Notes: generated by a model not told the origin, from the sequence alone. Shown: positions 27,577 through 37,222, counted from the first letter of the stretch. The stretch is DNA of 64,000 nucleotides from Luteimonas arsenica (GCF_004352825.1 NZ_SJRW01000002.1:310001-374000), one strand, 5' to 3'. Program-made: numbers and translations.

Positions 27577-28488
27577 ATGACCATCCTTCGCATCGCCACC
27601 CGCAAGAGCCCGCTCGCCCTCTGGCAGAGCGAACACGTCGCCGCCCTGCTGCGCGCCGCGCACCCCGGCCTCGAAGTGGAGCTCGTGCCCATGTCGACCC
27701 GTGGCGACGAAGTGCTGGACCGCTCGCTGGCGGCGATCGGCGGCAAGGGCCTGTTCCTGAAGGAACTGGAGCTGGCGATGCTGCGTGGCGAGGCCGACTG
27801 CGCCGTGCATTCGCTCAAGGACGTGCCGATGGAGGTCGATGCGCCGTTCGCGCTGCCGGCCTTCCTCGCGCGGGCCGACCATGCCGATGCCTTCGTCAGC
27901 AACCATTTCGCCGGCATCGACGCGTTGCCGCAGGGTGCCTGCGTCGGCACCTCGTCGCTGCGGCGCCAGGCCCAGCTGCGCGCGCTGCGGCCCGACCTGG
28001 AGATCCGCGACCTGCGCGGCAACGTCAACACTCGCCTGGCCAAGCTGGATACCGGCGAATACGACGCCATCGTCCTGGCCTGCGCCGGGCTGGAGCGGCT
28101 GGGCCTGGGCGAGCGCACCCGTGCGCGCCTGGATGCGCCGGACTGGCTGCCGGCACCGGCGCAGGGCGTGATCGCGATCGAGTGCCGCGGCGACGATGCC
28201 GCGACCATGGACCTGTGTCGCGTGCTCGACCACGGACCCACGCGCACCTGCGCCGGCGCCGAGCGCGCCCTGAACCTGGCGCTGCACGGCAGCTGCCACG
28301 TGCCGGTGGCGGCGTTCGCAAGGCTGGACGGCGAGGCGCTGCGTCTGCAGGCGCTGGTGGGGTCAGCCGGCGATGGCCGTGCCGTGCGGGCGGAAGGCGC
28401 CGGCAACACGGCGGACCCGGAAGCGCTGGGGCGCGAGGTGGCGGCGAAACTGATGGCTGGCGGCGCGGGCGAGTTCCTGCCTGCTTAG
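27577..28488 (+). CDS. hemC: Porphobilinogen deaminase (hydroxymethylbilane synthase)
   Basis: 303 residues. It polymerises four porphobilinogen units into hydroxymethylbilane for haem synthesis. The family opening [15 protein letters not shown] is followed by STRGDEV, the catalytic-Asp region HSLKDVP, and Cys240 in LHGSCHVPV, which holds the dipyrromethane cofactor (Cys242 in E. coli). The start at 27577 is preferred over 27568 because it fits both family length and the adjacent promoter. hemD does not follow, unlike in Pseudomonas and E. coli. Confidence 0.96.
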   Translation: MTILRIATRKSPLALWQSEHVAALLRAAHPGLEVELVPMSTRGDEVLDRSLAAIGGKGLFLKELELAMLRGEADCAVHSLKDVPMEVDAPFALPAFLARADHADAFVSNHFAGIDALPQGACVGTSSLRRQAQLRALRPDLEIRDLRGNVNTRLAKLDTGEYDAIVLACAGLERLGLGERTRARLDAPDWLPAPAQGVIAIECRGDDAATMDLCRVLDHGPTRTCAGAERALNLALHGSCHVPVAAFARLDGEALRLQALVGSAGDGRAVRAEGAGNTADPEALGREVAAKLMAGGAGEFLPA

Positions 28489-28498
28489 AAAAAGTCCG

Positions 28499-29179
28499 TC
28501 AGAACCGGTACCGGACGTGCATCGAGCCTTCGGTGTCGGTGGCGCCGCTTCCACCATTCCCCGCACTGTCGTGGCGCAGTTCGAAGTTGGAGTGCAGCGT
28601 CCACTGCGGCTGCAGCTGCAGGTCCAGGCCGATCACCTGCCGGGTGGTGGTGTTGAACCGGCCCGTCTCGACCAGCAGGTTCTGGGTCAGCAGTGCGCGG
28701 TCGGCGATGCTCTGGCGCAGCTCCAGCCTGCCGCGGGCGATGGGGCCCTCGCTGGCGGTGCCGTAGTCGGCATAGGGCTGCAGGCGGTAGCCGGTGCCGA
28801 ACTCGAGTTTGACCTGGGTGTCCGGCGTGCGCACGGCCTCGTAGCCGAAGCTGGTGGTGAAGCGCGAGTGGCTGCCGTGGTTGCTCCGCCAGTCGCGGCG
28901 CCGGGCCGGGGAATACAGGGGGTAGTGGCGCGCGGCGATCACCGGCAGGCGGACCTTCGCCAGCGGATCCACGCTGCCGGGTGCCTTGGGCTGCCCGATG
29001 CGGGTGAACCGGTTCGGTGCCCGCCAGCCGGCGTCCTCGCAGACCAGGTGGTAGCAGGGGCGGCGCAGGTCGGCGCGGCCGGCCACCAGCGCGACAGCCG
29101 ACGGCTCGCCGGGCGATTCCGGCAAGGGCTGGATGAACACGGGCGGGGCGGCGAGGGCCAGCCAGAGGGCCGCGAGCAT
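28499..29179 (-). CDS. DUF481-like outer-membrane beta-barrel protein
   Basis: 226 residues from ATG 29179, which begins a short signal-like segment (MLAALWLALAAPPVF). After a Pro/Arg-rich middle part the carboxy-terminal 130 residues alternate polar and hydrophobic residues as in beta barrels (RFTTSFGYEAV, QVKLEFGTGYRLQ, TLHSNFELRHDS) and end with an aromatic F, the outer-membrane targeting residue. DUF481 proteins (YdiY type) have been linked to salt or acid stress, with no known mechanism. It converges on hemC with an 10-bp gap. Confidence 0.72.
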   Translation of the reverse strand: MLAALWLALAAPPVFIQPLPESPGEPSAVALVAGRADLRRPCYHLVCEDAGWRAPNRFTRIGQPKAPGSVDPLAKVRLPVIAARHYPLYSPARRRDWRSNHGSHSRFTTSFGYEAVRTPDTQVKLEFGTGYRLQPYADYGTASEGPIARGRLELRQSIADRALLTQNLLVETGRFNTTTRQVIGLDLQLQPQWTLHSNFELRHDSAGNGGSGATDTEGSMHVRYRF

Positions 29180-29311
29180 GTGCGGTGGGTCCAGGAAAAC
29201 GTTTACATGGCCATTATCCGCGGCATTCGTCACCGTTCCAAGACGATGCCCACAGATTCGTTCAGCCACCAGGCGCCGACGCCTGACCTTCCCTCGCCCA
29301 GGCCGGCGCGA

Positions 29312-29536
29312 CTAGGGCAGTGGCCGGTGGCGCAGCCTGCCGCTGCCGAACAGCAGCATCGCGATCGAGAACACCAGGCCGAACGCGGCCCGCCAGCGCG
29401 GCGAAGGCGGATCGAAGGCGCCCGGCGGGGAGGCCTGCATGATCGATGGATCCACCAGCGCCCAGGTGCAGGCCACCGCGCCGGCGATTCCGCCGACCAC
29501 CATCAGGATGCCGATGACCCGCTGCAGGGTCTTCAT
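29312..29536 (-). CDS. Small two-helix membrane protein, unknown function
   Basis: 74 residues with helices at about 6-28 and 48-66. Its ATG lies one base after the stop of the upstream SLC13 carrier gene, so it is translationally coupled to it. No family recognised. Coupling and size suggest an accessory or stability peptide for the carrier, but that is inference. Confidence 0.68.
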   Translation of the reverse strand: MKTLQRVIGILMVVGGIAGAVACTWALVDPSIMQASPPGAFDPPSPRWRAAFGLVFSIAMLLFGSGRLRHRPLP

Positions 29537-29537
29537 G

Positions 29538-31370
29538 TCAGGGATGGAAGGGGAAGAAGCGCGGGATCAGGATGATCGCCGAGATCCAGAAGATGATGTT
29601 GAGCGGCATGCCCACTTTCACGAAGTCGCTGAAGCGGTAGCCGCCGGCGGTGTAGACCATGGTGTTGGTCTGGTAGCTGATCGGGGTGGCGAAGCTGGTC
29701 GAGGCCGCGAAGGCGACCGCGATCAGCAGCGGCTTGGGGTCCACGCCCATGGATTCCGCGGTGGCCAGTGCGATCGGCACCACCAGCACCGCCGAGGCGT
29801 TGTTGCTCATCACCTCGGTCAGCGCCGAGGTCATCAGGTAGATCGCTGCCAGCGTGGCCAGCGGGCCGTAGGGGCCGAGGACATTGAGCAGGGCATCGGC
29901 CGCCATGCTTGCGCCGCCGGTCTTCTGCAGCGCGATGCCCAGCGGGATGATGCCCGCCAGCAGCAGGATCACCTGCCAGTCGATCGATTCGTAGGCCTCG
30001 TCGGGCGTCAGCAGGCGCAGCGCCACCAGCGCCAGGCAGCCGAGCAGGGCCGAGGCCACGATCGGCAGCCAGCCGAGCGCCGCCATGCCGATGGCTGCGA
30101 ACATGATCACCGCCGACGCGATCGCCCGGCGCGGCTTGACCCGCTTCTGCGCGCGCTCGCCGAGCACGATCATGCCCGGGTCGGCGCGCAGGTCGTCGAT
30201 GGCGTCGGCCGGTGCGTCGAGCAGCAGCACGTCGCCGACCGACAGCGGCACCCGGTCCAGCGGCACCCGGATCGCGAGCTGCCGGCGATGGATGCCGTGC
30301 ACGCTGGCGCGGTAGGTGTGGGCGAAGCGCATGCCGAACAGGGTGCGGCCGATCAGGTGCGAGCCCGGCGCGACCATCGCCTCGACGTGCAGGCGCTCGT
30401 CGCTGCGCGGGGCGTCCTTGTCCTTGTCCTTTTCCTTGTCGCCCCGGTCCCCGTCGCCATTCGCCGACGCGCGCGCGGGCGCCCTGGAGCGCTGGTCGAA
30501 CCGCAGTTTCAGCGCCTTGCGCGCGGCTTCGATCCGCGGCCAGTCGCCGCGCAGCAGCACGCGGTCGCCGGCTTCCACGCTGGCTTCGGCGCCATGCACC
30601 GGTGCGCCCCGGCGCAGCACCTCCAGCAGGTCGACGTCGTCGATGCTGTCGGGCAGCGCCTGGCGCGGCGCGTTGCCGACCAGCGGGGAATCCGCCGGCA
30701 CCATCAGCTCGGCGACGAAGCGGCCCACGTGCTCGTCGCGGTCGGCGTCCGGGGTGCCGCGATCGGGCAGGACCAGCCAGCCCACGGTCAGCAGGTAGAC
30801 CGCGCAGATGCCGACGAAGATGATGCCCAGCGGCGCGAACTCGAAGATGGTGAAGCCCACGCCTGCCGAATCCCGCGCCATCGAATCGACCAGCAGGTTG
30901 GTCGAGGTGCCGATCAGGGTGCACACGCCCGCGGTCTGCGAGATGTAGGACAGCGGGATCAGGAACTTCGACGGCGCCCAGCCGTTGGCCGCGGTGGCCA
31001 TCAGCACCAGGGGCAGGAACACGGCCACGGTCGCGGTGTTGTTGATGAAGGCGGCCACGCTCACCACCAGGCACAGCATCACCAGCAGGAACAGCCAGCG
31101 CCAGCGGATGCGCGAGAGCAGTTCGCCGATCGCGACCAGCGCGCCATTGGCCTTGAGCGCGCCGCTGAGCACGAACATGCAGGCCACCATCACCGTGGCC
31201 TGGTTGCTGAAGCCCGACAGCGCCTCGGGCAGGGAGATCACGCCCAGCACCAGCAGCGCGGTCATCACCAGCAGCGCGACCACGTCGACGCGGAACTTCT
31301 CGGTGATGAACAGGTAGACCGCCACCAGCATCACGGCGACGGTGGTCAACAGCTCCAGTGGCAGGTCCAT
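29538..31370 (-). CDS. SLC13-type ion transporter with two RCK_C (TrkA_C) domains
   Basis: 610 residues from ATG 31370 (MDLPLELLTTVAVMLVAVYL). The hydrophobic halves carry the duplicated family signatures FINNTATVAVFLPLV and MSNNASAVLVVPIALA, where Asn residues bind the co-transported sodium and substrate. The middle cytoplasmic part (about 210-400) has two RCK_C regulatory domains split by a very charged linker of alternating Lys, Asp and Glu. Relatives move dicarboxylates, sulfate or other anions; the substrate is not predictable. It is followed by a coupled small membrane protein. Confidence 0.91.
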   Translation of the reverse strand: MDLPLELLTTVAVMLVAVYLFITEKFRVDVVALLVMTALLVLGVISLPEALSGFSNQATVMVACMFVLSGALKANGALVAIGELLSRIRWRWLFLLVMLCLVVSVAAFINNTATVAVFLPLVLMATAANGWAPSKFLIPLSYISQTAGVCTLIGTSTNLLVDSMARDSAGVGFTIFEFAPLGIIFVGICAVYLLTVGWLVLPDRGTPDADRDEHVGRFVAELMVPADSPLVGNAPRQALPDSIDDVDLLEVLRRGAPVHGAEASVEAGDRVLLRGDWPRIEAARKALKLRFDQRSRAPARASANGDGDRGDKEKDKDKDAPRSDERLHVEAMVAPGSHLIGRTLFGMRFAHTYRASVHGIHRRQLAIRVPLDRVPLSVGDVLLLDAPADAIDDLRADPGMIVLGERAQKRVKPRRAIASAVIMFAAIGMAALGWLPIVASALLGCLALVALRLLTPDEAYESIDWQVILLLAGIIPLGIALQKTGGASMAADALLNVLGPYGPLATLAAIYLMTSALTEVMSNNASAVLVVPIALATAESMGVDPKPLLIAVAFAASTSFATPISYQTNTMVYTAGGYRFSDFVKVGMPLNIIFWISAIILIPRFFPFHP

Positions 31371-31561
31371 CCGGTAAACATCCCCAGGCTTGCGCTTCCG
31401 CCCTGCAGGCGGCGGCAGGAAGACGCACAGGATATCCGCTGGCCGGGGAGGCGGGATGAAGGCGCGCGCGGCCGCGGGGTCGTCCGCCGTGGCCGCGGCG
31501 GTGGCTGCGTGCCGCGGGGCGGTGGGATACTTGCCGCTTTCCGGCACCGTGGGGGAACCGC

Positions 31562-32950
31562 TTGTCCAGCCCAGATGCTTCCCGGTTCGACGCCGTCGTC
31601 ATTGGCGCCGGCGCGAGCGGCACGCTCGTGGCGGCGCATCTGGTCGGCGACGACGCGTCCCCGCTCCACGTGGCCCTGGTCGAGTCGCGGCCGGCGATGG
31701 CCGAAGGCGTTGCGTATTCGACCCGGCACGGCGAGCACCTGTTGAACGTGCGTGCCGCCGGCATGAGCGCGCTGGATGACAGCCCCGGGGATTTCGTCCG
31801 CTTCCTGCGCACGTTGCCCGAGTACGCCGCGGAGGACCCGGCCGCGATCGGTGCGCGCTTCATGCCGCGCAGGGACTATGCGCGCTACCTGGGCGATCTG
31901 CTCGATTCGCGCCCGGGGCAGGCGCGGCTGCGCAGGATCGCTGGTGCCGCGGAGGACGTCGTGCCGGTCGCCGGTGGGTTCGAAGTGGAACTCGCTTCGG
32001 GCGAGCGGCTGCATGCGCGGGCGGTAGTGCTGGCGATAGGCAACCGCCCCGCGCGCCTGCCGCGGCTGGAAGGTGACGCCGACGCGGGCGTGGCCGCCAT
32101 CGAGGCCTGGGACTATCCCGCCGTCGCCGCGATCGCGCCCGATGCCGACGTCTGCATCCTCGGCGCCGGACTGAGCATGGTCGACGTGGTGCTGACCCTG
32201 CGCGCGAACGGCCATCGCGGCCGGATCACCTCGCTGTCCCGGCGTGGCCTGCTGCCGCTGCCGCACGCGGCGCCGGCACCGCCGGCCGACGTCGACCTTG
32301 CCGGGCTGCTGGCGATGGACCTGGCCGCGCGGGTGCGCGCGATGCGCGCGCTGGCGGCGCGGGAACAGGCGCAGGGCAGGCCCTGGCAGGCGGTCCTGGA
32401 CGCGCTGCGGCCGCACGTGCAGGCGCTGTGGACCAGCCTCGACGACGCCGGCCAGCGCCGCTTCCTGCGCCATGTGGTGCGCCACTGGGACGTGCATCGT
32501 CACCGCATCGCGCCGGAGATCGCGCGGCAGCTCGACGAGGCTACCGCCTCCGGACAGCTCGAGCGGCTGGCGGGCCGCCTGCTCGCGGTCGGGCCCGGCC
32601 CGCGGATGACCATCGTCTGGCGTCCCCGCGGCGGCGCCGACGTCGCCCGGTTCGAGGCCGACGTGCTGGTCAATGCGCTGGGCATGGACCAGCGGATCGA
32701 GGGCGGGGCGGGTTTGCTGGCACGGCTGTGCACACGCGGGCTGCTGCGCCCGGGCCCGCACCGCATCGGCGCGGCGACCGCCGGCGAGGGCGTCCCGCTC
32801 GGCGCCGATGGCAGGCCCGTGGTCGGCCTGTGGACCCTCGGCGCGCTGCGCGTGGGCGACCTCTGGGAAAGCATCGCCATGCCGGAACTGCGCGGCCAGG
32901 CGCAGCGCGTGGCCGCGGCCGTGCGCGCACACCTGGACGCGGCCGGCTGA
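31562..32950 (+). CDS. FAD/NAD(P)-binding oxidoreductase (NAD_binding_9 type)
   Basis: 462 residues from TTG 31562; no ATG is in frame near it, and a GTGGGGGA ribosome site fits. The amino terminus has the dinucleotide motif DAVVIGAGASGTLVAAHL, followed by GVAYSTRHGEHLLNVRA, and a second nucleotide-binding motif CILGAGLSMVDVVL. Relatives are the hydroxylase-like FAD-NAD(P)-binding proteins whose substrates are largely unknown. The 15-bp gap to the following WYL regulator may mean a shared transcript, although that gene has its own -10-like box. Confidence 0.87.
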   Translation: MSSPDASRFDAVVIGAGASGTLVAAHLVGDDASPLHVALVESRPAMAEGVAYSTRHGEHLLNVRAAGMSALDDSPGDFVRFLRTLPEYAAEDPAAIGARFMPRRDYARYLGDLLDSRPGQARLRRIAGAAEDVVPVAGGFEVELASGERLHARAVVLAIGNRPARLPRLEGDADAGVAAIEAWDYPAVAAIAPDADVCILGAGLSMVDVVLTLRANGHRGRITSLSRRGLLPLPHAAPAPPADVDLAGLLAMDLAARVRAMRALAAREQAQGRPWQAVLDALRPHVQALWTSLDDAGQRRFLRHVVRHWDVHRHRIAPEIARQLDEATASGQLERLAGRLLAVGPGPRMTIVWRPRGGADVARFEADVLVNALGMDQRIEGGAGLLARLCTRGLLRPGPHRIGAATAGEGVPLGADGRPVVGLWTLGALRVGDLWESIAMPELRGQAQRVAAAVRAHLDAAG

Positions 32951-32952
32951 GC

Positions 32953-32958
32953 CATAAT
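32953..32958 (+). promoter_or_regulatory. Probable -10 box of the WYL regulator gene, leaderless
   Basis: CATAAT followed by six bases and then ATG 32965; it starts just after the stop of the upstream gene. Confidence 0.45.
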
Positions 32959-32964
32959 CCCGCC

Positions 32965-33933
32965 ATGGACCGATACGAGCGCATCCTTTCGCTGCACCGC
33001 ATCCTGAGCACCTCGCGCTACCCGGTCACCGTGGCCCGGTTGCAGGACGAACTGGGCTGCTCGCGCGCCACCGTCTACCGCGACGTCGCCTTCCTGCGCG
33101 ACGCGCTGATGGCACCGATCGTCGGCGACGGCGAGGCCGGCATCCGCTACGACCCCGATGAAAGCGGCCGCTTCGAGCTGCCCGGCCTGTGGCTGAGTTC
33201 GGAAGAGCTGCACGCCCTGCTTGCCGCCCAGCAGCTGCTGTCGCGCAGCGGCGGCGGCGTGCTGTCGGCGGCGCTGGCGCCGCTGCAGTCGCGCATCGAG
33301 AAGCTGCTCAGCGAGCATGCCAGCGGCAAGCCCTGGCCGATGGAGCGCGTGCGCGTGATCCCGCACCGCACCCGGCGCCTGGACGAACACGCCTTCCGCA
33401 CGGTGTGCTCGGCGGTGCTGGGGCGCAAGCGCCTGGCCTTCGAATACCGCGCGCGCTCCACCGACGAGAAGACCCGGCGCACGGTGTCGCCGCAGCGCAT
33501 CACCCACTACCGCGACAACTGGTACCTCGACGCCTGGGACCACGAGCGCGAGGGCCTGCGCAGCTTCTCGGTGGACCGCATCGCGCACGCGCGCAGCCTG
33601 GACGAGGCCGCGATCGACGTCGACGAAAGCGAGCTCGACCGCCACCTGGGCGGCAGCTACGGCATCTTCTCCGGCACGCCCAAGGGCGTGGCCACGATCG
33701 TGTTCAGCGCCAAGGCCGCGCGCTGGGTGGCCGACGAGCACTGGCACTCGCAGCAGCAGGGCCGGCACCTGGCCGACGGCCGCTACGAACTGAAAGTCCC
33801 CTACAGCGCCGCGCGCGAGCTGCTGATGGACGTGCTGCACTACGGCAGCGACGCCGAGATCGTCGAACCGCAGTCCCTGCGCGAGCAGGCGAGGACCCTG
33901 CTGGAACTGGCGCTGTCGAACTACGCGCGCTGA
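32965..33933 (+). CDS. WYL-domain transcriptional regulator (YafY/DeoR-like)
   Basis: 322 residues. An HTH_11 domain lies at 1-60 (MDRYERILSLHRIL, LGCSRATVYRDVAFLRDAL), then a linker, then a WYL domain whose marker is YLDAWDHEREGLRSFSVDRI, and a WCX carboxy terminus. WYL domains bind nucleic acid or small ligands, and such proteins control DNA repair, defence or metabolic genes. The neighbouring FAD-dependent oxidoreductase is a possible target. Confidence 0.93.
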   Translation: MDRYERILSLHRILSTSRYPVTVARLQDELGCSRATVYRDVAFLRDALMAPIVGDGEAGIRYDPDESGRFELPGLWLSSEELHALLAAQQLLSRSGGGVLSAALAPLQSRIEKLLSEHASGKPWPMERVRVIPHRTRRLDEHAFRTVCSAVLGRKRLAFEYRARSTDEKTRRTVSPQRITHYRDNWYLDAWDHEREGLRSFSVDRIAHARSLDEAAIDVDESELDRHLGGSYGIFSGTPKGVATIVFSAKAARWVADEHWHSQQQGRHLADGRYELKVPYSAARELLMDVLHYGSDAEIVEPQSLREQARTLLELALSNYAR

Positions 33934-33943
33934 GACCGCGGGG

Positions 33944-34576
33944 TCAGCGGCCGGGCGTGGGAACCGCCGCCGGTTCGAAGCCCAGCCGGCCTTCCTGCTC
34001 CGGGACCTGGGGCACGCGGCGCAGCTTGTCGGTGTTGACGCCGTGGCCACGGATGCGGCGTTCGAGTTCGAGGTAGGCGTCGTCCCCGACCACTTCGGCG
34101 CGGGTCAGGATCCAGGCATGGTCGTGATCGGCGGAGTCCAGCAGCAGCCAGCTGCCGTCTTCGGCAGCCTCCAGCACGCGCAGACGCGCGGGCAGCACGC
34201 GCCAGGCCCGCAGCTTCCAGAAGCGGCCGCTGGGACCGTCGCGCCGTGCGGTGGTCTGGTCGGATTCCAGCGGTTCGCCGAAGCCGTCGCGCCAGCGGCG
34301 GGTGATGGTGATCCGGGTGGCGTCGCCGTCGTCGGCGGCGACGCTGAAGCGCGCGGCCACGCGGCCGCGTTCGCCGAACCAGGGCACGCGAGCGGCGACG
34401 TGCCAGTCGCCCATCAGGGCTTCGAGCGACGGCATGTCGGCCTGCTCCTCGTGCCCGTCAGCGCGCGCGCCACCGGCCGAGGCGCAGCCCACCAGCAGCA
34501 GGCCCAACGCGAGGCTGCAGAGTGCGCGGAGGAAGGTCGGGGGCCTGGCGGTGGCGCTTCGGGAGTGCTGGGTCAT
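33944..34576 (-). CDS. Bacterial lipocalin, lipoprotein
   Basis: 210 residues. A hydrophobic signal ends in LLLVGC, a clear lipobox, so the mature protein is lipidated at this Cys. The lipocalin GxW motif is in LMGDWHVAARVPWFGE; later strands are FWKLRAWRVLP and DHDHAWILTR, and the ending GVNTDKLRRVPQ matches Blc-type lipocalins. These outer-membrane lipoproteins bind fatty acids or lysophospholipids. It converges on the WYL regulator gene with an 10-bp gap. Confidence 0.85.
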   Translation of the reverse strand: MTQHSRSATARPPTFLRALCSLALGLLLVGCASAGGARADGHEEQADMPSLEALMGDWHVAARVPWFGERGRVAARFSVAADDGDATRITITRRWRDGFGEPLESDQTTARRDGPSGRFWKLRAWRVLPARLRVLEAAEDGSWLLLDSADHDHAWILTRAEVVGDDAYLELERRIRGHGVNTDKLRRVPQVPEQEGRLGFEPAAVPTPGR

Positions 34577-34674
34577 CGCGTGGTCCGTGGTGCCGCGTCA
34601 GCCTGACAGCGGAGCGGCGAAGGCGGCGTCAACGCGGTCGCAGCCCCTGAGATGGTCCGCCTGCAGGCTGGCTT

Positions 34675-34680
34675 TACATT
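34675..34680 (+). promoter_or_regulatory. Probable -10 box of the small membrane protein gene
   Basis: TACATT, 13 nt before ATG 34694, with a GGAG ribosome site at 34683-34686. Confidence 0.4.
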
Positions 34681-34693
34681 CTGGAGAGCCATC

Positions 34694-34957
34694 ATGACAC
34701 CACGCCACAGCGACCTGTCCCAGTCCCGGTTTTCGAGCCGTGCCGCCGTACGACCCCACGCCACCCGCCAAGGCGCGGACTGGGCCGGGCGCGCGGTGCT
34801 GGCGATGATGTTCCTGGCCGCGGTGGCCATGCTTTCGCTGCCGCAGGCACGCGGGGCCAGCGCCACTTTCGGCTGGCTGCCGCTGTGGCTGGCGGGCCTG
34901 CCGGCCACGGCCTGGCTGGCCCTGGCGGTGGCCCGCCGCGGCACTGGCGGGCGCTGA
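34694..34957 (+). CDS. Small membrane protein, unknown function
   Basis: 87 residues from ATG 34694, preceded by GGAG. A basic, Ser-rich start is followed by two hydrophobic helices (AVLAMMFLAAVAMLSL and LPLWLAGLPATAWLALAVA) and a short basic tail, suggesting an inner-membrane hairpin with both ends in the cytoplasm. No family recognised. It has codon use like its neighbours and a credible promoter and ribosome site, so it is likely real. Confidence 0.65.
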   Translation: MTPRHSDLSQSRFSSRAAVRPHATRQGADWAGRAVLAMMFLAAVAMLSLPQARGASATFGWLPLWLAGLPATAWLALAVARRGTGGR

Positions 34958-35032
34958 GGCACGACCTTCGGCCCGGGGCCCGGGGCCGCGGCCTGTGCTA
35001 GCGTTGCCGGCCCACCCGCCGGAGCCTGCCGC

Positions 35033-37165
35033 ATGTCCAAGCTGCCCCATGCCTGCCTGTTCGCCGCCTTGGCCGTCGCCTCCTTCGGCGTGACCGCACA
35101 GGATCATGCCGAACAGGAGCGCGCCGAAGTGACCGATCCGCACCAGTGGCTCGAGGACGTCGAGGGCGAGAAGCAGCTCGCCTGGGTCCGCGAGCAGAAC
35201 GCTAAGGCCGAGGCCGAACTGGCCGACACCGCCGGCTTCAAGGCGCTGGAAGCCGACCTGCTGGCCATCTACGACTCCGACGACAAGATCCCCGGCGTCT
35301 ACAAGCAGGGCGACTGGTACTACAACTTCTGGCGCGACCGGAACCACGAGCGCGGCATCTGGCGCCGCACCACGCTCGAGGAATACCGCAAGCCGCAGCC
35401 GAAGTGGGAGACCGTGCTCGACCTCGACGCGCTGAACAAGGCCGAGGGCGAGAACTGGGTCTGGCATGGCGCCAACTGCCTGCGCCCCGAGTACACCCGC
35501 TGCCTGGTCGCGCTGTCGCGCGGCGGCGCCGACGCCGACGTCACCCGCGAGTTCGACCTGTCGACGAAGCAGTGGGTCGAGGGCGGCTTCTTCCGCCCGG
35601 AGGCCAAGGGTGGCCTGCAGTGGATCGACCAGGACACGGTCTACGTCTACACCGACTTCGGCGACGGCAGCCTGACCAGCTCCGGCTACCCGCGCATCGT
35701 CAAGGAATGGAAGCGTGGCACGCCCATGTCCGAAGCCGGCGTGGTGTACGAGGGCACGCCGGACGACATGTACATCGCCGCCGGCCATGACCACACGCCG
35801 GGCTTCGAGCGCGACTTCGTCACCCGCACCATCGCCTTCTACAACGACGAGCTCTACCTGCGTAACGCCGACGGCTCGCTGACCAAGGTCGACGTGCCGA
35901 ACTCGGCACAGAAGTCGGTGCAGCGCGAGTGGCTGGGCCTCGAGCTGCGCGAGCCGTGGGACGTCGGCGGAAAGTCGTACAAGGCCGGCTCGCTGCTGGT
36001 CGCGAAGTTCGACGACTTCATGGCCGGCAAGCGCGAGTTCGAAGTGCTGTTCGAGCCGACCGACACCACCTCCCTGGCGGGCTCCTCGTTCACGAAGAAC
36101 CACCTCGTGCTCAACGTGCTGGAGGACGTCAAGAACCGCCTGACCGTGCTCACGCCGGGCGCGGACGGCTGGACTCGCAGCGAGCTGGCCGGCGTGCCCG
36201 AGTTCGGCACCGTCAGCGCCGGCGCCGTGGACAGCGACGAGTCCGACGCGCTGTGGATGACGGTCACCGACTACCTGACCCCGACCACGCTGATGCTCGC
36301 CAGCGCCGCACCCGGCGCGGCCGCGCCCGAGGTGCTGAAGACCCAGCCGGCGTTCTTCGACGCTTCGAAGCACGAGGTCGAGCAGCACTTCGCCACCTCG
36401 AAGGACGGCACCCGCGTGCCGTACTTCCTGGTGCATCCGAAGGGCGCGAAGGCCGACGGCAGCAATCCGACCCTGCTGTACGGCTACGGCGGCTTCGAGA
36501 TCTCGCTGACGCCGGGCTACTCCGGCGGCGTCGGCAAGGGCTGGCTGGAGAAGGGCGGCACCTATGCGGTCGCCAACATCCGCGGCGGCGGCGAGTACGG
36601 TCCGCGCTGGCACCAGGCCGCGCTCAAGGCCAACCGCCACAAGGCCTACGAGGACTTCGCCGCGGTCGCGCAGGACCTGATCGACCGCAGGATCACCTCG
36701 CCGCAGCACCTCGGCATCCGCGGCGGCAGCAACGGCGGCCTGCTCACCGGCAACATGCTCACCCAGTATCCGGAGCTGTTCGGCGCGGTGGTGATCGCAG
36801 TGCCGCTGCTGGACATGCAGCGCTACCACAAGCTGCTGGCCGGCGCCTCGTGGATGGCCGAGTACGGCAACCCGGACAAGCCCGAGGAGTGGGAATTCAT
36901 CAAGACCTTCTCGCCCTACCACCTGTTCGACGCGGACAAGGACTATCCGCCGACCCTGATCCTGACCTCGACCCGCGACGACCGCGTCCACCCCGGCCAT
37001 GCGCGCAAGATGCACGCGCTGATGACCGCGGCCGGCAAGGACGTGCGCTACTACGAGAACATCGAGGGCGGGCACGGCGGCGCGGCCAACAACCGCCAGC
37101 AGGCGCACATGGACGCGCTCTACCTCACTTTTCTCTGGCAACAGCTCGGCAACGACGCCGAATAA
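35033..37165 (+). CDS. Exported prolyl oligopeptidase family protein (S9A)
   Basis: 710 residues with a signal peptide (MSKLPHACLFAALAVASFGVTA). After a seven-bladed propeller (about 90-420) the carboxy-terminal alpha/beta-hydrolase domain has the nucleophile motif RGGSNGGLLTG, the Asp in STRDDRVHPGHARKMHA and the His in EGGHGGAAN. Enzymes of this family cut short peptides, mostly after proline; the propeller keeps out large proteins. Export to the periplasm suggests a role in peptide feeding. A strong hairpin follows, then a second S9A gene. Confidence 0.94.
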   Translation: MSKLPHACLFAALAVASFGVTAQDHAEQERAEVTDPHQWLEDVEGEKQLAWVREQNAKAEAELADTAGFKALEADLLAIYDSDDKIPGVYKQGDWYYNFWRDRNHERGIWRRTTLEEYRKPQPKWETVLDLDALNKAEGENWVWHGANCLRPEYTRCLVALSRGGADADVTREFDLSTKQWVEGGFFRPEAKGGLQWIDQDTVYVYTDFGDGSLTSSGYPRIVKEWKRGTPMSEAGVVYEGTPDDMYIAAGHDHTPGFERDFVTRTIAFYNDELYLRNADGSLTKVDVPNSAQKSVQREWLGLELREPWDVGGKSYKAGSLLVAKFDDFMAGKREFEVLFEPTDTTSLAGSSFTKNHLVLNVLEDVKNRLTVLTPGADGWTRSELAGVPEFGTVSAGAVDSDESDALWMTVTDYLTPTTLMLASAAPGAAAPEVLKTQPAFFDASKHEVEQHFATSKDGTRVPYFLVHPKGAKADGSNPTLLYGYGGFEISLTPGYSGGVGKGWLEKGGTYAVANIRGGGEYGPRWHQAALKANRHKAYEDFAAVAQDLIDRRITSPQHLGIRGGSNGGLLTGNMLTQYPELFGAVVIAVPLLDMQRYHKLLAGASWMAEYGNPDKPEEWEFIKTFSPYHLFDADKDYPPTLILTSTRDDRVHPGHARKMHALMTAAGKDVRYYENIEGGHGGAANNRQQAHMDALYLTFLWQQLGNDAE

Positions 37166-37171
37166 GGACCG

Positions 37172-37195
37172 ACGGGGCGCCTGCGGGCGCCCCGT
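37172..37195 (+). terminator. Hairpin between the two S9 peptidase genes
   Basis: ACGGGGCGCC and GGCGCCCCGT form a perfect 10-bp stem with a TGCG loop, six bases after the upstream stop. The tail (TGCATTGC) is only moderately T-rich, so it may be a weak or Rho-assisted terminator. Confidence 0.65.
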
Positions 37196-37222
37196 TGCAT
37201 TGCAACCCCGGAAGCCCCATCC

